This document shows, piece after piece, positions 51,784 through 60,994 of a stretch of DNA of 64,000 bases (position 1 is its first letter; each line of letters begins with the position of its first letter). The position numbers were made by a program, and so were the translations under genes. The notes beneath the pieces were generated by a model. It did not search any database and had not been told where the DNA came from. It worked only from the letters and a program-made list of their open reading frames with translations. The stretch spans positions 310,001 to 374,000 of the forward strand of contig NZ_JABVCF010000001.1 in NCBI RefSeq assembly GCF_014595955.1. Reading direction: 5' to 3'. Source of the DNA: Pseudaminobacter soli (ex Zhang et al. 2022). Its GTDB lineage: Bacteria; Pseudomonadota; Alphaproteobacteria; Rhizobiales; Rhizobiaceae.

Positions 51784-52308
51784 CTATTTGAGTTCGGCCG
51801 CCACCTGCTCGGCGTGGGCCTGATGGCCCTGGAACAGCTTAAGCCCGGTCTCCAGCAACTGCTTCAACTCTGCGTTCTGGGCCGAAGGGATCAGCACCTT
51901 CTCGAGCGCCTCGTTCACCTGCTTGTGATAGGCCACCTCGTTGTCGAGGTAGGCCTTGTCGAAGGCGGCGCCGTCTAGGGCCGAGAGTTCGGCGCGCTTC
52001 TCGGTCGCCGCCTTGGTCAGTGCCTTGCTGGTGGCGTTGTCCTCGGGCGTGACGTTGAGCTTCTTCACAAGGTCCAACGCCTGGACGTTCACTGCCTCGT
52101 GGTCCTGGATCATCTGGTTGGCGAAATCGACGACATCCTTGGTCTTCGACTTATCCTTGGCGAGCTTCCCCGCCTCGACGTCGATGACCCCTGCCGTATA
52201 GGCGATATGTGCGATCTGTGGATCGGTGGGCTTATCCTGCGCCTGGGCAAAGGGCGCGGCAGCGAAGAGGCATAACCCGGCAAGCGCCGCAATTGGGCGT
52301 ACGAACAT
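51784..52308 (-). CDS. Exported DUF4142 ferritin-like protein
   Basis: A 174-residue secreted protein (signal peptide to about residue 23, AAAPFAQAQ). The four-helix DUF4142 pattern has KDVVDFANQMIQDHEAVN near residue 60 and DNEVAYHKQVNEALEKVLIP near 125, which fits a ferritin-like fold. An AAGGAG site precedes the ATG. Found with ECF sigma factors in stress regulons; precise role unknown. Confidence 0.9.
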   Translation of the reverse strand: MFVRPIAALAGLCLFAAAPFAQAQDKPTDPQIAHIAYTAGVIDVEAGKLAKDKSKTKDVVDFANQMIQDHEAVNVQALDLVKKLNVTPEDNATSKALTKAATEKRAELSALDGAAFDKAYLDNEVAYHKQVNEALEKVLIPSAQNAELKQLLETGLKLFQGHQAHAEQVAAELK

Positions 52309-52375
52309 GATTATCTCCTTATCCCGGCGACTTGCAGCCGGGGTGCGTTTCAGTCGACGCTGATTGGATGCCGCC

Positions 52376-52398
52376 TGCCCGGAAACGTTCCCGGGAGA
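52376..52398. promoter_or_regulatory. Near-palindrome before DUF4142 gene
   Basis: CCCGGAAACGTTCCCGGG at about 52378-52395 is almost symmetric and includes GGAAC on the minus strand, the core of many alphaproteobacterial ECF -35 elements. It lies about 75 bases upstream of the DUF4142 start, between it and the sigma-factor stop. It could be a promoter, a regulator site or a processing hairpin; the -10 element is not clear. Confidence 0.3.
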
Positions 52399-52399
52399 T

Positions 52400-53095
52400 T
52401 CATACGGAGAAGCCGAGCCGCCGCATGACGGCTGAAGTCAGCCGGGCGCAGCGGCGGCCGGCGAAGGGAAAGGCGTCAAGGAGGACTGCTCCGATTTGCG
52501 ATTGGAGTTCCTTCCGCACCATCGAACGGGCCCGATGAAGGCGGGTCTTGACGGTTTGTGGCTGCAGTTGCAGCAGGTCGGCAGTTTCCTCCACGCTCAT
52601 TCCTTCGATCACCCTGGCCACGAAGACGGTTCGGAAGCCGTCCGGGAGCTTGTCGGCCGCTTGTTCGACGAGCCGCAGGATCTGGCGCTGCGCTATCGTC
52701 CGTTCCGGATCGCCAGCGTCAGGACTGCCGGGAAAGCGGATGATTTCGGCTTCTACAACTTGGGAGGGATCAAGGCGGGCGTTCTTGGCGCGCCGCCGGC
52801 TCCGCAGCCTTCCCAGCGCCTCGTTGATGGTGATGCGCGAGAGCCAAGTGGAGAGGCTTGAGCCGCCGCGAAACGCGGCGAGGTTTGAGAATGCCCGAAC
52901 ATACGCCTCCTGGACGACGTCCTCAGCCTCGGCGTCGTCGCGGATGACGGCTCGCGCGATATGATAGAGGCGCCGATTGTTTCGCTTCATGATTGTGCGG
53001 AACGCCTGATCGTCCCGCGCAAGGGCTCGGGAAACGAGTGCCATCTCCTCGCCATGCGGACCATGCTCGGCGGTATTGGCTTGAGCTGCCTGCAT
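52400..53095 (-). CDS. ECF-family RNA polymerase sigma factor
   Basis: A 231-residue ECF sigma factor. Region 2 spans about residues 28-95 (RRLYHIARAVIRDDAEAEDVVQEAYVRAF) and region 4 about 150-200 (VFVARVIEGMSVEETADLLQLQPQTVKTRLHRARS). About 30 extra C-terminal residues with AGRRCARLTSAVMRR include a Cys that might sense redox. No anti-sigma gene is adjacent. An AGGGGAG site precedes the ATG. Downstream DUF4142 and cupredoxin genes may be its targets. Confidence 0.93.
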   Translation of the reverse strand: MQAAQANTAEHGPHGEEMALVSRALARDDQAFRTIMKRNNRRLYHIARAVIRDDAEAEDVVQEAYVRAFSNLAAFRGGSSLSTWLSRITINEALGRLRSRRRAKNARLDPSQVVEAEIIRFPGSPDAGDPERTIAQRQILRLVEQAADKLPDGFRTVFVARVIEGMSVEETADLLQLQPQTVKTRLHRARSMVRKELQSQIGAVLLDAFPFAGRRCARLTSAVMRRLGFSV

Positions 53096-53384
53096 CGCAC
53101 TCTCCCCTTGCGGCTTATCCGTCTCGATTCATTGGATGGCGCTAGGAAGGAAAGGTTCCTGTGGTGCCCAGTCTAGCGAACGAAAGATGCTCTGACGAGG
53201 ATCTGGACGAAGAGTGTTCGACCTGGACATTCGCCAGCCGCTTCATGGCATGGTCGGCAACGCCACGCTCGCAGTGATGGACCGGCAAGGGAAAGTACCC
53301 TTCACATATGGGTGATGGGCGCTGTGCGGTCGGGTCGAAGCACTAAGTATCCTTTGACAGTCAACTATCTCCCTGAGGTCATCC
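53096..53384. other. Intergenic region with two weak short open frames
   Basis: It must contain the sigma-factor promoter. On the plus strand, a 38-codon frame from a double GTG at 53161 (after GGAAGGAAAGG) ends at 53277, and a 33-codon frame from GTG at 53214 (LDIRQPLHGMVGNATLAVMD) ends at 53315. The second looks protein-like but has no ribosome binding site. Neither is called as a gene. Confidence 0.3.
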
Positions 53385-53630
53385 GTGAACGCAGGCTGGT
53401 TCTCAAAACCTGTTGCGGTCGCAGTGGGTATTATCGGCGACGTTCGGAACATATCCAGCGCCAGCGAGGCCGCGGCTCTGCTTCAGAGCAATTGGCGCGA
53501 ACAAGGCAGCGCCAAGCAGCAAGCCGCATTGCGCGCCTGCCTGGCCGCCATGTACGCTGGCGCCTCTCCCGAGAAAGCCAGAGCTGCTTTCCTTGAGGCG
53601 GCAGAAGAAGCGCGCGTGCTCGCGGAATAG
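53385..53630 (+). CDS. DUF982 small protein
   Basis: An 81-residue protein matching DUF982, a small family common in Rhizobiales: GWFSKPVAVAVG at the N-terminus, then SEAAALLQSNWREQGSAKQQ and ARAAFLEAAEEARVL. Function unknown. The GTG at 53385 gives the family's normal length. Convergent with the VWA protein gene. Confidence 0.8.
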   Translation: MNAGWFSKPVAVAVGIIGDVRNISSASEAAALLQSNWREQGSAKQQAALRACLAAMYAGASPEKARAAFLEAAEEARVLAE

Positions 53631-53674
53631 CTTCGCGCGAGCATAGCCTTGGGGCGGAGCCACCGCATTTCCGG

Positions 53675-55729
53675 TCACTGAACGGTAACGGGACGACTCT
53701 CCAGCACGACTTGGCCGTCCGAGGCCGACATAACGTAGCGGATCAGATAATTGCCGGGCTGATCGGGAGCTCTCAAAGTGCCGCTCCCGCTGGCGGCCCC
53801 GCTTGTCACGTAGACGAAGCTCAGTTCCCCGCCGATATCGTCCTGGCCGGCAGGAACAAGATCGATATAGTCTCCCTCGTTTGCGGGACCCGTCCACTCG
53901 ACAGCGAACTCCGTTTGCGTTTCGAGCGCCTCCGGTCCGGACAAGGTTGCCGTTGCCGGTGCGACTGCAACCGCTCGGACGGCCAGCACGCTTTTGCTGT
54001 CGGCGGCCTGTTGCACATAGCGGATCTGGTAGTCGCCGGGTCTGCCGGGCGCTTGCAGCGTGCCGCGTTTTTCGTCCCCCGAGCCATCCGCATAGAAATA
54101 GCTCAGCTCACCATCCGTTATACTGTGGCCGGCCGGCACGAGATCGACATAGTCACCCTGGCTACCGGGACCATTCCATTCGACCGGGAAGCGGGAACCA
54201 ATCGTCACAGCCTCCGGTGCGGTCACGGCCGCCTCCATCGCCGTCACCTCAACCACCTGGCTCGCCAGCACGCGCTTGTCGTCGGCGGCCTGCATCACAT
54301 AGCGCACACGGTAGAGACCCGGCGCCCCCGGTGCCCGCAGCATCCCGGTCTCACCGTCCTGCGAGGAACCGGTATAGAAATAGCTCAGTTCACCGCTCGT
54401 TTCACTGTGGCCGGCCAGCACGAGGTCGACATAGTCGCCTTGATTGTTAGGGCCGCGCCAGGCCACACTTACACTCGTGCCGGCACCGATCTGCGGGGGC
54501 AGCGCCACCGAGGCGGTAGCCTGCGTTACCACCAAAGGTACGCTGACCATCACCTTCTTCGCATCCGGGGCCTCCAGCACATAGCGGAGCTGGTAAGTGC
54601 CGGGCTCGGCGGGCGCATGCAGCTTTCCGGGTCCTGACGAGGGGTCTCGACTGACATAGAAATAGCTGATTTCGCCGCTGGCTTGTTCATGTCCGGCCGG
54701 CACGAGGTCGACATAGTCACCTTCATTTACCGGCCCCTTCCACACGACCTCGAATTGCTGACCGGTCACCACCGAAGACGGGCCGATCACGGCGAACTCG
54801 CTGTCCACCACCTCGACCGACGATCTTGCGAGGACGTAGCGCTTGTCCGGTCCTGCCCAGATATAGCGCACGTCGTAGGTTCCGACTTGGCTAGGCGCCC
54901 GCAACTGGAGTGACGGGCCTTCCGCCACGTAGCGGTAACTGAGTTCGCCATGCGGCTCTTCGTAACCGCCTGGGACCAGATCGACATAGTCGCCATCGGC
55001 GCCTGGGCCGCTCCATTCGACAGCCAAACCGGCGCCAATGGCGACCTTTGCTGCCGGTGCAACACCGGCCTTCGGCAGTTCCACGCTCTTTGGCTCCGCC
55101 GCCGGCTCCGGCTGCGCGATGGTTTCAGTCAGCGCAGAACCCAATTCGCCGGCATCGGCTGCCGAGATGTAGCGGCCGCCCGTATTCTCGGCCAGGCACG
55201 CGACTTGACGGCCTTCTTCCCTCGAAAGTCCGAAGCCCACTACGTGAACGGTCAGATCCACCCCCGCTTTCGCCAACGACGCTCCGACGGCGCATGGATC
55301 GGCGCCGCAGGTCTCGATCCCGTCGGTAATCAGGATGACGGTCGCCTTGTCTTCGGAATGCCGCAGTTCCGCGGCGGCCTGCTCGACAGCGGCCGACAGC
55401 GGCGTCTTGCCTAGGAAGCGCATCCCGGCCACCGCCTTGCTGATGGCTTCGCCAGTTCCGGGAGCAGGCCCCACGATCAGTTCGATGTCGCCACACTGCC
55501 CCTTCTGGCGATGGCCATAGGCCATGAGACCGAGTTCCAGGCCCTGCGGCATGGTCGGCAATATCTTGTCGAGCGTCTCGCGTGCGATTTCGAGCTTTGG
55601 CCTACCGTCGATCTGTCCCCACATCGAGCCTGAGCCGTCAAGGACGATGATGGCCTTGTCGGCGGCAATGGCCGGCGCCGAACACAGCACGCCCAGCACC
55701 AACAGACCTTTCGACAGAACATCGCCCAT
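53675..55729 (-). CDS. Secreted VWA-domain protein with five tandem beta-repeats
   Basis: A 684-residue exported protein (signal peptide to about residue 23). The VWA domain spans about 24-205 with MIDAS D-x-S-x-S at 31-35 (DGSGSMWG) and a Cys pair near ETCGADPC. Five repeats of about 75-90 residues follow, each with V-x-W-x-G-P, GDYVDLVPAGH, GELSYFY, LRAP, PGxYxxRYV and a VLA strand. They resemble Ig-like domains with an N-terminal W-G-P strand. It probably binds a partner on the cell surface or in the periplasm; function not established. Confidence 0.88.
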   Translation of the reverse strand: MGDVLSKGLLVLGVLCSAPAIAADKAIIVLDGSGSMWGQIDGRPKLEIARETLDKILPTMPQGLELGLMAYGHRQKGQCGDIELIVGPAPGTGEAISKAVAGMRFLGKTPLSAAVEQAAAELRHSEDKATVILITDGIETCGADPCAVGASLAKAGVDLTVHVVGFGLSREEGRQVACLAENTGGRYISAADAGELGSALTETIAQPEPAAEPKSVELPKAGVAPAAKVAIGAGLAVEWSGPGADGDYVDLVPGGYEEPHGELSYRYVAEGPSLQLRAPSQVGTYDVRYIWAGPDKRYVLARSSVEVVDSEFAVIGPSSVVTGQQFEVVWKGPVNEGDYVDLVPAGHEQASGEISYFYVSRDPSSGPGKLHAPAEPGTYQLRYVLEAPDAKKVMVSVPLVVTQATASVALPPQIGAGTSVSVAWRGPNNQGDYVDLVLAGHSETSGELSYFYTGSSQDGETGMLRAPGAPGLYRVRYVMQAADDKRVLASQVVEVTAMEAAVTAPEAVTIGSRFPVEWNGPGSQGDYVDLVPAGHSITDGELSYFYADGSGDEKRGTLQAPGRPGDYQIRYVQQAADSKSVLAVRAVAVAPATATLSGPEALETQTEFAVEWTGPANEGDYIDLVPAGQDDIGGELSFVYVTSGAASGSGTLRAPDQPGNYLIRYVMSASDGQVVLESRPVTVQ

Positions 55730-55753
55730 GAAAATCCCCCCTTACGCGAGGCC

Positions 55754-55781
55754 AATATATCTGCCGCTGGTAAACCCTCAA
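55754..55781 (-). promoter_or_regulatory. Candidate sigma-70 promoter of the VWA gene
   Basis: On the minus strand, TTGAGG, a 16-base spacer and TATATT form a good promoter about 25-50 bases before the start, followed by an AGGGGGG ribosome binding site just before the ATG at 55729. Confidence 0.45.
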
Positions 55782-55934
55782 GTTGATAAGTTGCGCGGAT
55801 GTGCCTGCCTCAAGATCATCTCATTCCCGAAGCGCTGAACTTGACGAACTCTTATATGACTCGCGATGAAGAGCCGCCGATGCACTCGACAGCTGGATTT
55901 TCGCGGCGGCTCCCGATTTCTTCCCGGCGCCTGG

Positions 55935-57119
55935 TCAGGCACCGGCCTCCAGCGCGTGGATGGTGCCGCGCAGCTCGGCCAGGCCGCGCAGTCGACCGAT
56001 CGCCGGATAGCCGGGGCTTACCTTCTTGGTAAGATCATCGAGCATGCGGTGGCCATGATCGGGGCGGAAGATGATGGTCTGATCCGATGCTCGCCTTCGA
56101 TCCTCGGCAAGGAGTTCGCGCAGGACAGCAACCATATCGACATCGCCTTCCAGATGCGCGGATTCATGGAAGCTGCGGCCGTCACCCTCGCGTTTGGTGG
56201 CTCTCAGATGGGCGAAATGGATCCGCGAAGCGAAGCGGCGCGCGATCGCCGGAAGATCATTGTCGGCACGCACGCCAAGACTGCCCGTGCAGTAGCACAT
56301 GCCGACGGAGGGCGACGGGACCGCATCGAAGACGGCGGCGTAATCATCGGCTGTCGACGCAATCCGCGGCAGGCCGAACAGCGACCGCGGCGGATCGTCC
56401 GGATGCAGGGTCAGCCGCACGCCGCAACCTTCGGCAGCAGGTGCAACGGCGGCGAGGAATTCGATCAGGTGGCGTCGCAGCCGCGTCGCGTCGATGCCGG
56501 CATAGCTTTCCAGCCGCTCGCGAAAGGCCGGTATTGTCAAGGGCTCGGTGGTCGAGCCCGGCAGGGCGCTGGCGATGTTGGTGGTGAGATCGGCGACGTC
56601 CTTGTCGCTCATCGCCTCGAACACCGCTCTGGCGCGGGCGCGATCCTCGGCTGAATAGTTCGCCTCAGCATCCTTACGCTGCAGGATGTGTAGATCGAAG
56701 GCTGCGAACCTGTCCTGGTCGAACCGCATTGCGGTTGCGCCGGTCGGCAGTTCGTAATCGAGGTCGGTTCGCGTCCAGTCCACGACCGGCATGAAATTGA
56801 AGCAGATGACACGGATGTCGTTGGCGGCGACCGCCTCGAGGCTGGCGATCCAGGCGTCGATCTCGGCCTTGGCGGCGGCGCCCAGCCGTTTGACGGCGTC
56901 CGGAATGGGAATGCTCTCGACGACCGACCAGACGAGCGGCGAGCGCCCGCGCGGGGCATCCTCGATCAGGCTTTTGCGCGTGGCGACCTGGGCTTTGGTC
57001 CAGGCCTGTCCGATCGGCACCTCGTGAAGGGCCGATACGACATCCGTCGCGCCGGCCTGGCGCACCGCGTCCAGCGGAACGCCAGCTTCGGGCCCAAACC
57101 ATCTCCATGCCTGCCGCAT
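55935..57119 (-). CDS. uxuA: Mannonate dehydratase
   Basis: A 394-residue UxuA, normal length, converting D-mannonate to 2-keto-3-deoxygluconate in hexuronate breakdown. Conserved blocks: RQAWRWFGP at the N-terminus, IRVICFNFMPVVDWTRTDLD near 105, LTLHPDDPPRSLFGLPRI near 235, CTGSLGVRADND near 275, IHFAHLRATKREGDGRSFHE near 300 and FRPDHGHRMLDD near 350. The second ATG (57119) fits the family start. It lies 37 bases after the GntR regulator stop, in the same direction. Confidence 0.94.
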   Translation of the reverse strand: MRQAWRWFGPEAGVPLDAVRQAGATDVVSALHEVPIGQAWTKAQVATRKSLIEDAPRGRSPLVWSVVESIPIPDAVKRLGAAAKAEIDAWIASLEAVAANDIRVICFNFMPVVDWTRTDLDYELPTGATAMRFDQDRFAAFDLHILQRKDAEANYSAEDRARARAVFEAMSDKDVADLTTNIASALPGSTTEPLTIPAFRERLESYAGIDATRLRRHLIEFLAAVAPAAEGCGVRLTLHPDDPPRSLFGLPRIASTADDYAAVFDAVPSPSVGMCYCTGSLGVRADNDLPAIARRFASRIHFAHLRATKREGDGRSFHESAHLEGDVDMVAVLRELLAEDRRRASDQTIIFRPDHGHRMLDDLTKKVSPGYPAIGRLRGLAELRGTIHALEAGA

Positions 57120-57161
57120 AAGCAACGCCTCCGATACGGTAATTCAATATGGCTTTCGCGG

Positions 57162-57914
57162 CTAGACGAAGCAGTCCGGATAGGATTCGCGAAGCTGCTC
57201 CACATCCGGGATGACTGCGCTCAAGTGGATTCTCATCGCGTCGCAGGCCGCCTTCACGTCGTGCGCAGCGATGGCGTCACGGATTGTGACGTGCTCGCTG
57301 ATGACATGTTCCCCGCGGCCGAGCGCTGGCAGCGACATGCGCCGCGCACGATCGATCTGCACTTTCGCCGGCTTCAGATAGCTCCAAAGGCCGGGGTAGC
57401 CGGCGATCTCGGCAATCGCCTCATGGAATGCCTCGTCAGCCTCATGGAACCCGTCCAGGTTCTCCCTGTCGGCAAGGAAGCGCTGCCGCGCCAGGATCTC
57501 ATCGAGCCTGGCCACGTCGTCGGCCGTGGCGCAACCCGCCGCCTTTTCCACCGTCGCACCTTCCAGCGCCTGGCGGATGACCACCGCCTCGGGAATGAGC
57601 GAGGTCGGGATCGGCGCAACGAAAGTGCCGGATTGCGGATAGATGTTGACCAAGCCGTCCTCGACCAGACGGATCAGGGCTTCGCGGATCGGTGTGCGGC
57701 TGACCCCGAATTTCTCCGCCAGCGCCTTCTCATTCAGCGCATTGCCCGGCCTGAGTTGCATCGAGACGATCGCTGCATGGAGTTCGCGATAGATCGCCGT
57801 CGCTGCCGTGGTCCGCACGACGCCGGCCGGGCGTGGCATTGCCGCTCGCCCGGCGCCCGGACGGGTCGCCGCTGCAGAGCCTGTAACCCGCCGCTTCGGG
57901 GGCGCCGAATTCAT
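57162..57914 (-). CDS. GntR-family (FCD) regulator, UxuR/ExuR-like
   Basis: A 250-residue regulator. The GntR winged helix lies at about residues 40-105 (LNEKALAEKFGVSRTPIREA, VNIYPQSGTF) and the all-helical FCD ligand domain follows, with metal-site residues in DEAFHEAIAEIAGYPGLW and HVTIRDAIAAHD. It sits between uxuA and the divergent uxaC and probably represses both until a hexuronate intermediate binds. Confidence 0.93.
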   Translation of the reverse strand: MNSAPPKRRVTGSAAATRPGAGRAAMPRPAGVVRTTAATAIYRELHAAIVSMQLRPGNALNEKALAEKFGVSRTPIREALIRLVEDGLVNIYPQSGTFVAPIPTSLIPEAVVIRQALEGATVEKAAGCATADDVARLDEILARQRFLADRENLDGFHEADEAFHEAIAEIAGYPGLWSYLKPAKVQIDRARRMSLPALGRGEHVISEHVTIRDAIAAHDVKAACDAMRIHLSAVIPDVEQLRESYPDCFV

Positions 57915-57940
57915 TTACCAGTTCTCCCTGGCCAGATCGG

Positions 57941-57960
57941 TTGACATATTAATATATTAT
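57941..57960. promoter_or_regulatory. GntR operator candidate and -35 before uxaC
   Basis: TTGACATATTAATATATTAT combines a perfect -35 hexamer (TTGACA) with an AT palindrome around ATATTAATAT. The same core recurs at 60995-61013. It lies 26 bases from the GntR gene start and 110 bases before uxaC, so it can control both directions. Best read as the site of the adjacent GntR regulator. Confidence 0.6.
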
Positions 57961-58069
57961 TCCCTAGTCTTGGCCAAGGCTAGTGCATCGGGTTTTGTCG
58001 AAAAGACTACCGCGATCGGCGATGCAGGCAACGATCGCCGCTCCATAGCAGCCGCCGGAAGGATCAGTA

Positions 58070-59470
58070 ATGCCGCTCCATCCTGACAGGTTGTTGCCGC
58101 CCGAACCTGCTGTCCGGGCGATCGCGCGGCGCTTGTATCGAAGCGTCCAGGCGTTGCCGATCATCTCCCCGCATGGCCACACCGATCCGAACTGGTATGC
58201 CGACGACGCGCCGTTTCCCGATCCGGCGACATTGTTCGTCAAGCCCGATCACTACATCTTCCGCATGCTTTACTCGCAGGGCGTAAAGTTGGAGGCGCTG
58301 GGAGTGCCGCGCCTGGACTGCGCTCCCGTCGAGTCCGATGGCCGCAAGATCTGGCGTCTGTTTGCCGATCACTATCATCTCTTTCGCGGGACGCCATCAC
58401 GGCTATGGTTCGAGCATTCGCTCGAGACGGTGTTCGGGATCGAGGAGCGGCTGACCTCGGCGAACGCCGATTCCCTCTACGACCGGATTTCAGAGCGGCT
58501 TGGTCAGGCCGACATGCGGCCGCGGGCGCTTTACGAGCGCTTCAACATAGAGGTGATCTCCACCACGGACGCCGCTTCCGACCCGCTTGCCGCACATGAC
58601 AGGATCAAGGCTTCGGGCTGGACGGGCCGTGTCGTTCCTGCCTATCGGCCCGATGCCGTGATTGACCCGTCGCGCAAGGATTTCCGCGGCGAGGTCGAGC
58701 GCTTCCTGGCAGTTGCCGGCGCGCCCGCGACCTTTGCCGGCTATCTCGACGCGCATCGCTCCCGGCGCGCCTACTTCAAGGAGCGCGGCGCAACCTCCAC
58801 CGACCATGGGCATCCGAACGCCCGTACGGCAAACCTCCCGCGGGACGAGGCCGAAGCCTTGTTCGAACGAGTGCTGAAGCCGGAGGTGACGGCCGAAGAC
58901 GCTGATCTTTTCCGTGCACAGATGCTGACCGAGATGGCCCGCATGAGCGTCGAGGACGGGCTGGTGATGCAGATCCATCCCGGCTCGTTCCGCAACCACA
59001 ACCCGCAGCTTTTTGCCGAATTCGGCCTCGACAAGGGCGCCGACATTCCGACGCGCACGGACTACGTGCACGCTCTAAGGCCGCTGCTCGATGCTTTCGG
59101 CAATGATCCGCGGCTGACACTCATCCTGTTCACCCTCGACGAGACCACCTATGGCCGCGAGTTGGCGCCGCTCGCGGGCCACTATCCGGCCCTGCGGCTG
59201 GGCCCGCCCTGGTGGTTCTTCGACAGCCCGGAAGGCATGCGCCGCTTTCGCGAACTTACCACCGAGACGGCGGGCTTCTACAATACGGTGGGCTTCAACG
59301 ACGACACACGGGCCTTCTGCTCGATCCCGGCGCGCCACGACATGGCCCGGCGGGTCGACTGCGCCTACCTCGCGCAACTCGTCGCCTCCCATCGGCTTGA
59401 GGAGGACGAGGCGCACGAGTTAGCATACGATCTCGCTTACCGTCTGGCGAAGCAGGCTTATCGGCTGTGA
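58070..59470 (+). CDS. uxaC: Glucuronate (uronate) isomerase
   Basis: A 466-residue uronate isomerase of normal length that converts D-glucuronate to fructuronate and D-galacturonate to tagaturonate. Amidohydrolase-type motifs include SPHGHTDPNWYADD near residue 34 (H-x-H-type site), HYHLFRGTPSRLWFEHSL near 105 and MQIHPGSFRNHN near 300. An AGGA site precedes the ATG. Its stop overlaps the start of uxuB (GTGA). Confidence 0.95.
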   Translation: MPLHPDRLLPPEPAVRAIARRLYRSVQALPIISPHGHTDPNWYADDAPFPDPATLFVKPDHYIFRMLYSQGVKLEALGVPRLDCAPVESDGRKIWRLFADHYHLFRGTPSRLWFEHSLETVFGIEERLTSANADSLYDRISERLGQADMRPRALYERFNIEVISTTDAASDPLAAHDRIKASGWTGRVVPAYRPDAVIDPSRKDFRGEVERFLAVAGAPATFAGYLDAHRSRRAYFKERGATSTDHGHPNARTANLPRDEAEALFERVLKPEVTAEDADLFRAQMLTEMARMSVEDGLVMQIHPGSFRNHNPQLFAEFGLDKGADIPTRTDYVHALRPLLDAFGNDPRLTLILFTLDETTYGRELAPLAGHYPALRLGPPWWFFDSPEGMRRFRELTTETAGFYNTVGFNDDTRAFCSIPARHDMARRVDCAYLAQLVASHRLEEDEAHELAYDLAYRLAKQAYRL

Positions 59471-60972
59471 CGATGGGGAATCGCCTTTCCAACAATACGC
59501 TCGGCGAATTGCCGGCGGATGTCAGCCGCCCCGCTTACGATCGCAGCCGATTGCAAACCGGGATCGTGCATCTCGGCGTCGGGGCTTTCCATCGCGCACA
59601 TCAGGCGGTCTACACCGATGCCGTCCTGAACGGCGGCGACCTACGCTGGGGCATTGTCGGCGCCTCGCTGCGCAGCGCTGAAACACGCGATGCCCTGGCG
59701 CCACAGGACGGCCTCTACACTGTCGCCGCTCGCGACGGCGCCGGCGAACAGTTGAGTGTCGTGGGCAGCAGCACCGGTCTGGTCGTCGCGCCGGAAGACC
59801 CGGAAGCCCTGCTGACGGCAATGACGCGTCCGGAGATGAAGATCGTTTCGCTGACGGTGACCGAAAAGGGCTATTGCCATTCCCCGTCCAGCGGCGATCT
59901 CGATGAAACCCACCCCGATATACGCCATGACCTTGCCTCGCCGCGGGCGCCGCGCAGCGCCATCGGTTTCATCGTCGAGGCGATCGCCCGGCGACGCAGC
60001 GCCGGCCATGCGCCCTTCACGCTGCTCTCCTGCGACAACCTTCCCGCCAACGGTCGAACGCTGAAGCGGGCCGCGACCCGCTTTGCCGAATTGCGCGACC
60101 ATGACCTCGGCCGCTTCGTCGCCGAGCAGATCGCATGCCCCTCGACGATGGTCGACAGGATCGTGCCAGCGACGACGGATGCCGATCGCGCCGCCATTGC
60201 CGAGCGCCTCGGTCTGTACGACGCATGGCCGATCATGACCGAGCCGTTCTCGCAATGGGTCATCGAGGATGATTTTCCCGCCGGGCGGCCGGAATGGGAA
60301 CAAGCCGGCGCGACATTCGTACGGGATGTCGATGCCTACGAACTGATGAAACTGCGGCTCCTTAACGGCAGCCATTCGACGCTCGCCTATCTCGGCTATC
60401 TGGCGGGCCACGAAACCGTTGCCGAGGCGATCGCTGCGCCCGGCTTTGGCGCGCTAATCCAAGGTTTTATGGACGAGGAGGTGACTCCGACGCTTCCGGA
60501 TCTGCCGGGGATCGACCTCGCTACCTACAAGGCCGACCTTTTCGAGCGTTTCCGCAACCCCGCATTGCGCCATCGCACCTGGCAGATCGCCATGGACGGC
60601 TCCCAAAAACTGCCTCAACGCCTGCTCAACACGATCCGCGACCGGATCGGCAGCGGCGCTCCTTTTGCACGGCTGGCGCTCGGGGTCGCCGCCTGGATGC
60701 GCTATACTCTTGGAAGGGACGAGAAGGGCGCGCCGATCGACGTCCGCGACCCTCTTGCCGAACTCATTCGAAGCCGGACGCAAGGTCACGCGTCTGCCGC
60801 TGACCTGACCACGGCATTCCTCGGGCTGGAGCAGGTCTTCGGGACCGACCTCCCCTCCCGACCCGAATTCCGCGCCTCGGTCGAGACCGGGTTGGACCTT
60901 CTGTTGAGGGAGGGTGCGGCCGCAGCAGTCGCGCGCTTTCGCGCACCATATCCGCGGTTACGGAGGAACTAG
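59467..60972 (+). CDS. uxuB: Fructuronate reductase (mannitol-dehydrogenase family)
   Basis: A 501-residue NAD-dependent polyol dehydrogenase of the long-chain mannitol dehydrogenase family. It has IVHLGVGAFHRAHQAVYTDAV near residue 33 and the catalytic segment VDAYELMKLRLLNGSHSTLAYLGYLAG near 295, with Lys, Asn and His in place. In this context it reduces fructuronate to mannonate, feeding uxuA. The GTG at 59467 overlaps uxaC; ATG at 59473 is an alternative. Confidence 0.93.
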   Translation: MTMGNRLSNNTLGELPADVSRPAYDRSRLQTGIVHLGVGAFHRAHQAVYTDAVLNGGDLRWGIVGASLRSAETRDALAPQDGLYTVAARDGAGEQLSVVGSSTGLVVAPEDPEALLTAMTRPEMKIVSLTVTEKGYCHSPSSGDLDETHPDIRHDLASPRAPRSAIGFIVEAIARRRSAGHAPFTLLSCDNLPANGRTLKRAATRFAELRDHDLGRFVAEQIACPSTMVDRIVPATTDADRAAIAERLGLYDAWPIMTEPFSQWVIEDDFPAGRPEWEQAGATFVRDVDAYELMKLRLLNGSHSTLAYLGYLAGHETVAEAIAAPGFGALIQGFMDEEVTPTLPDLPGIDLATYKADLFERFRNPALRHRTWQIAMDGSQKLPQRLLNTIRDRIGSGAPFARLALGVAAWMRYTLGRDEKGAPIDVRDPLAELIRSRTQGHASAADLTTAFLGLEQVFGTDLPSRPEFRASVETGLDLLLREGAAAAVARFRAPYPRLRRN

Positions 60973-60994
60973 AAAGCGGTTGTGTTCAATAACT

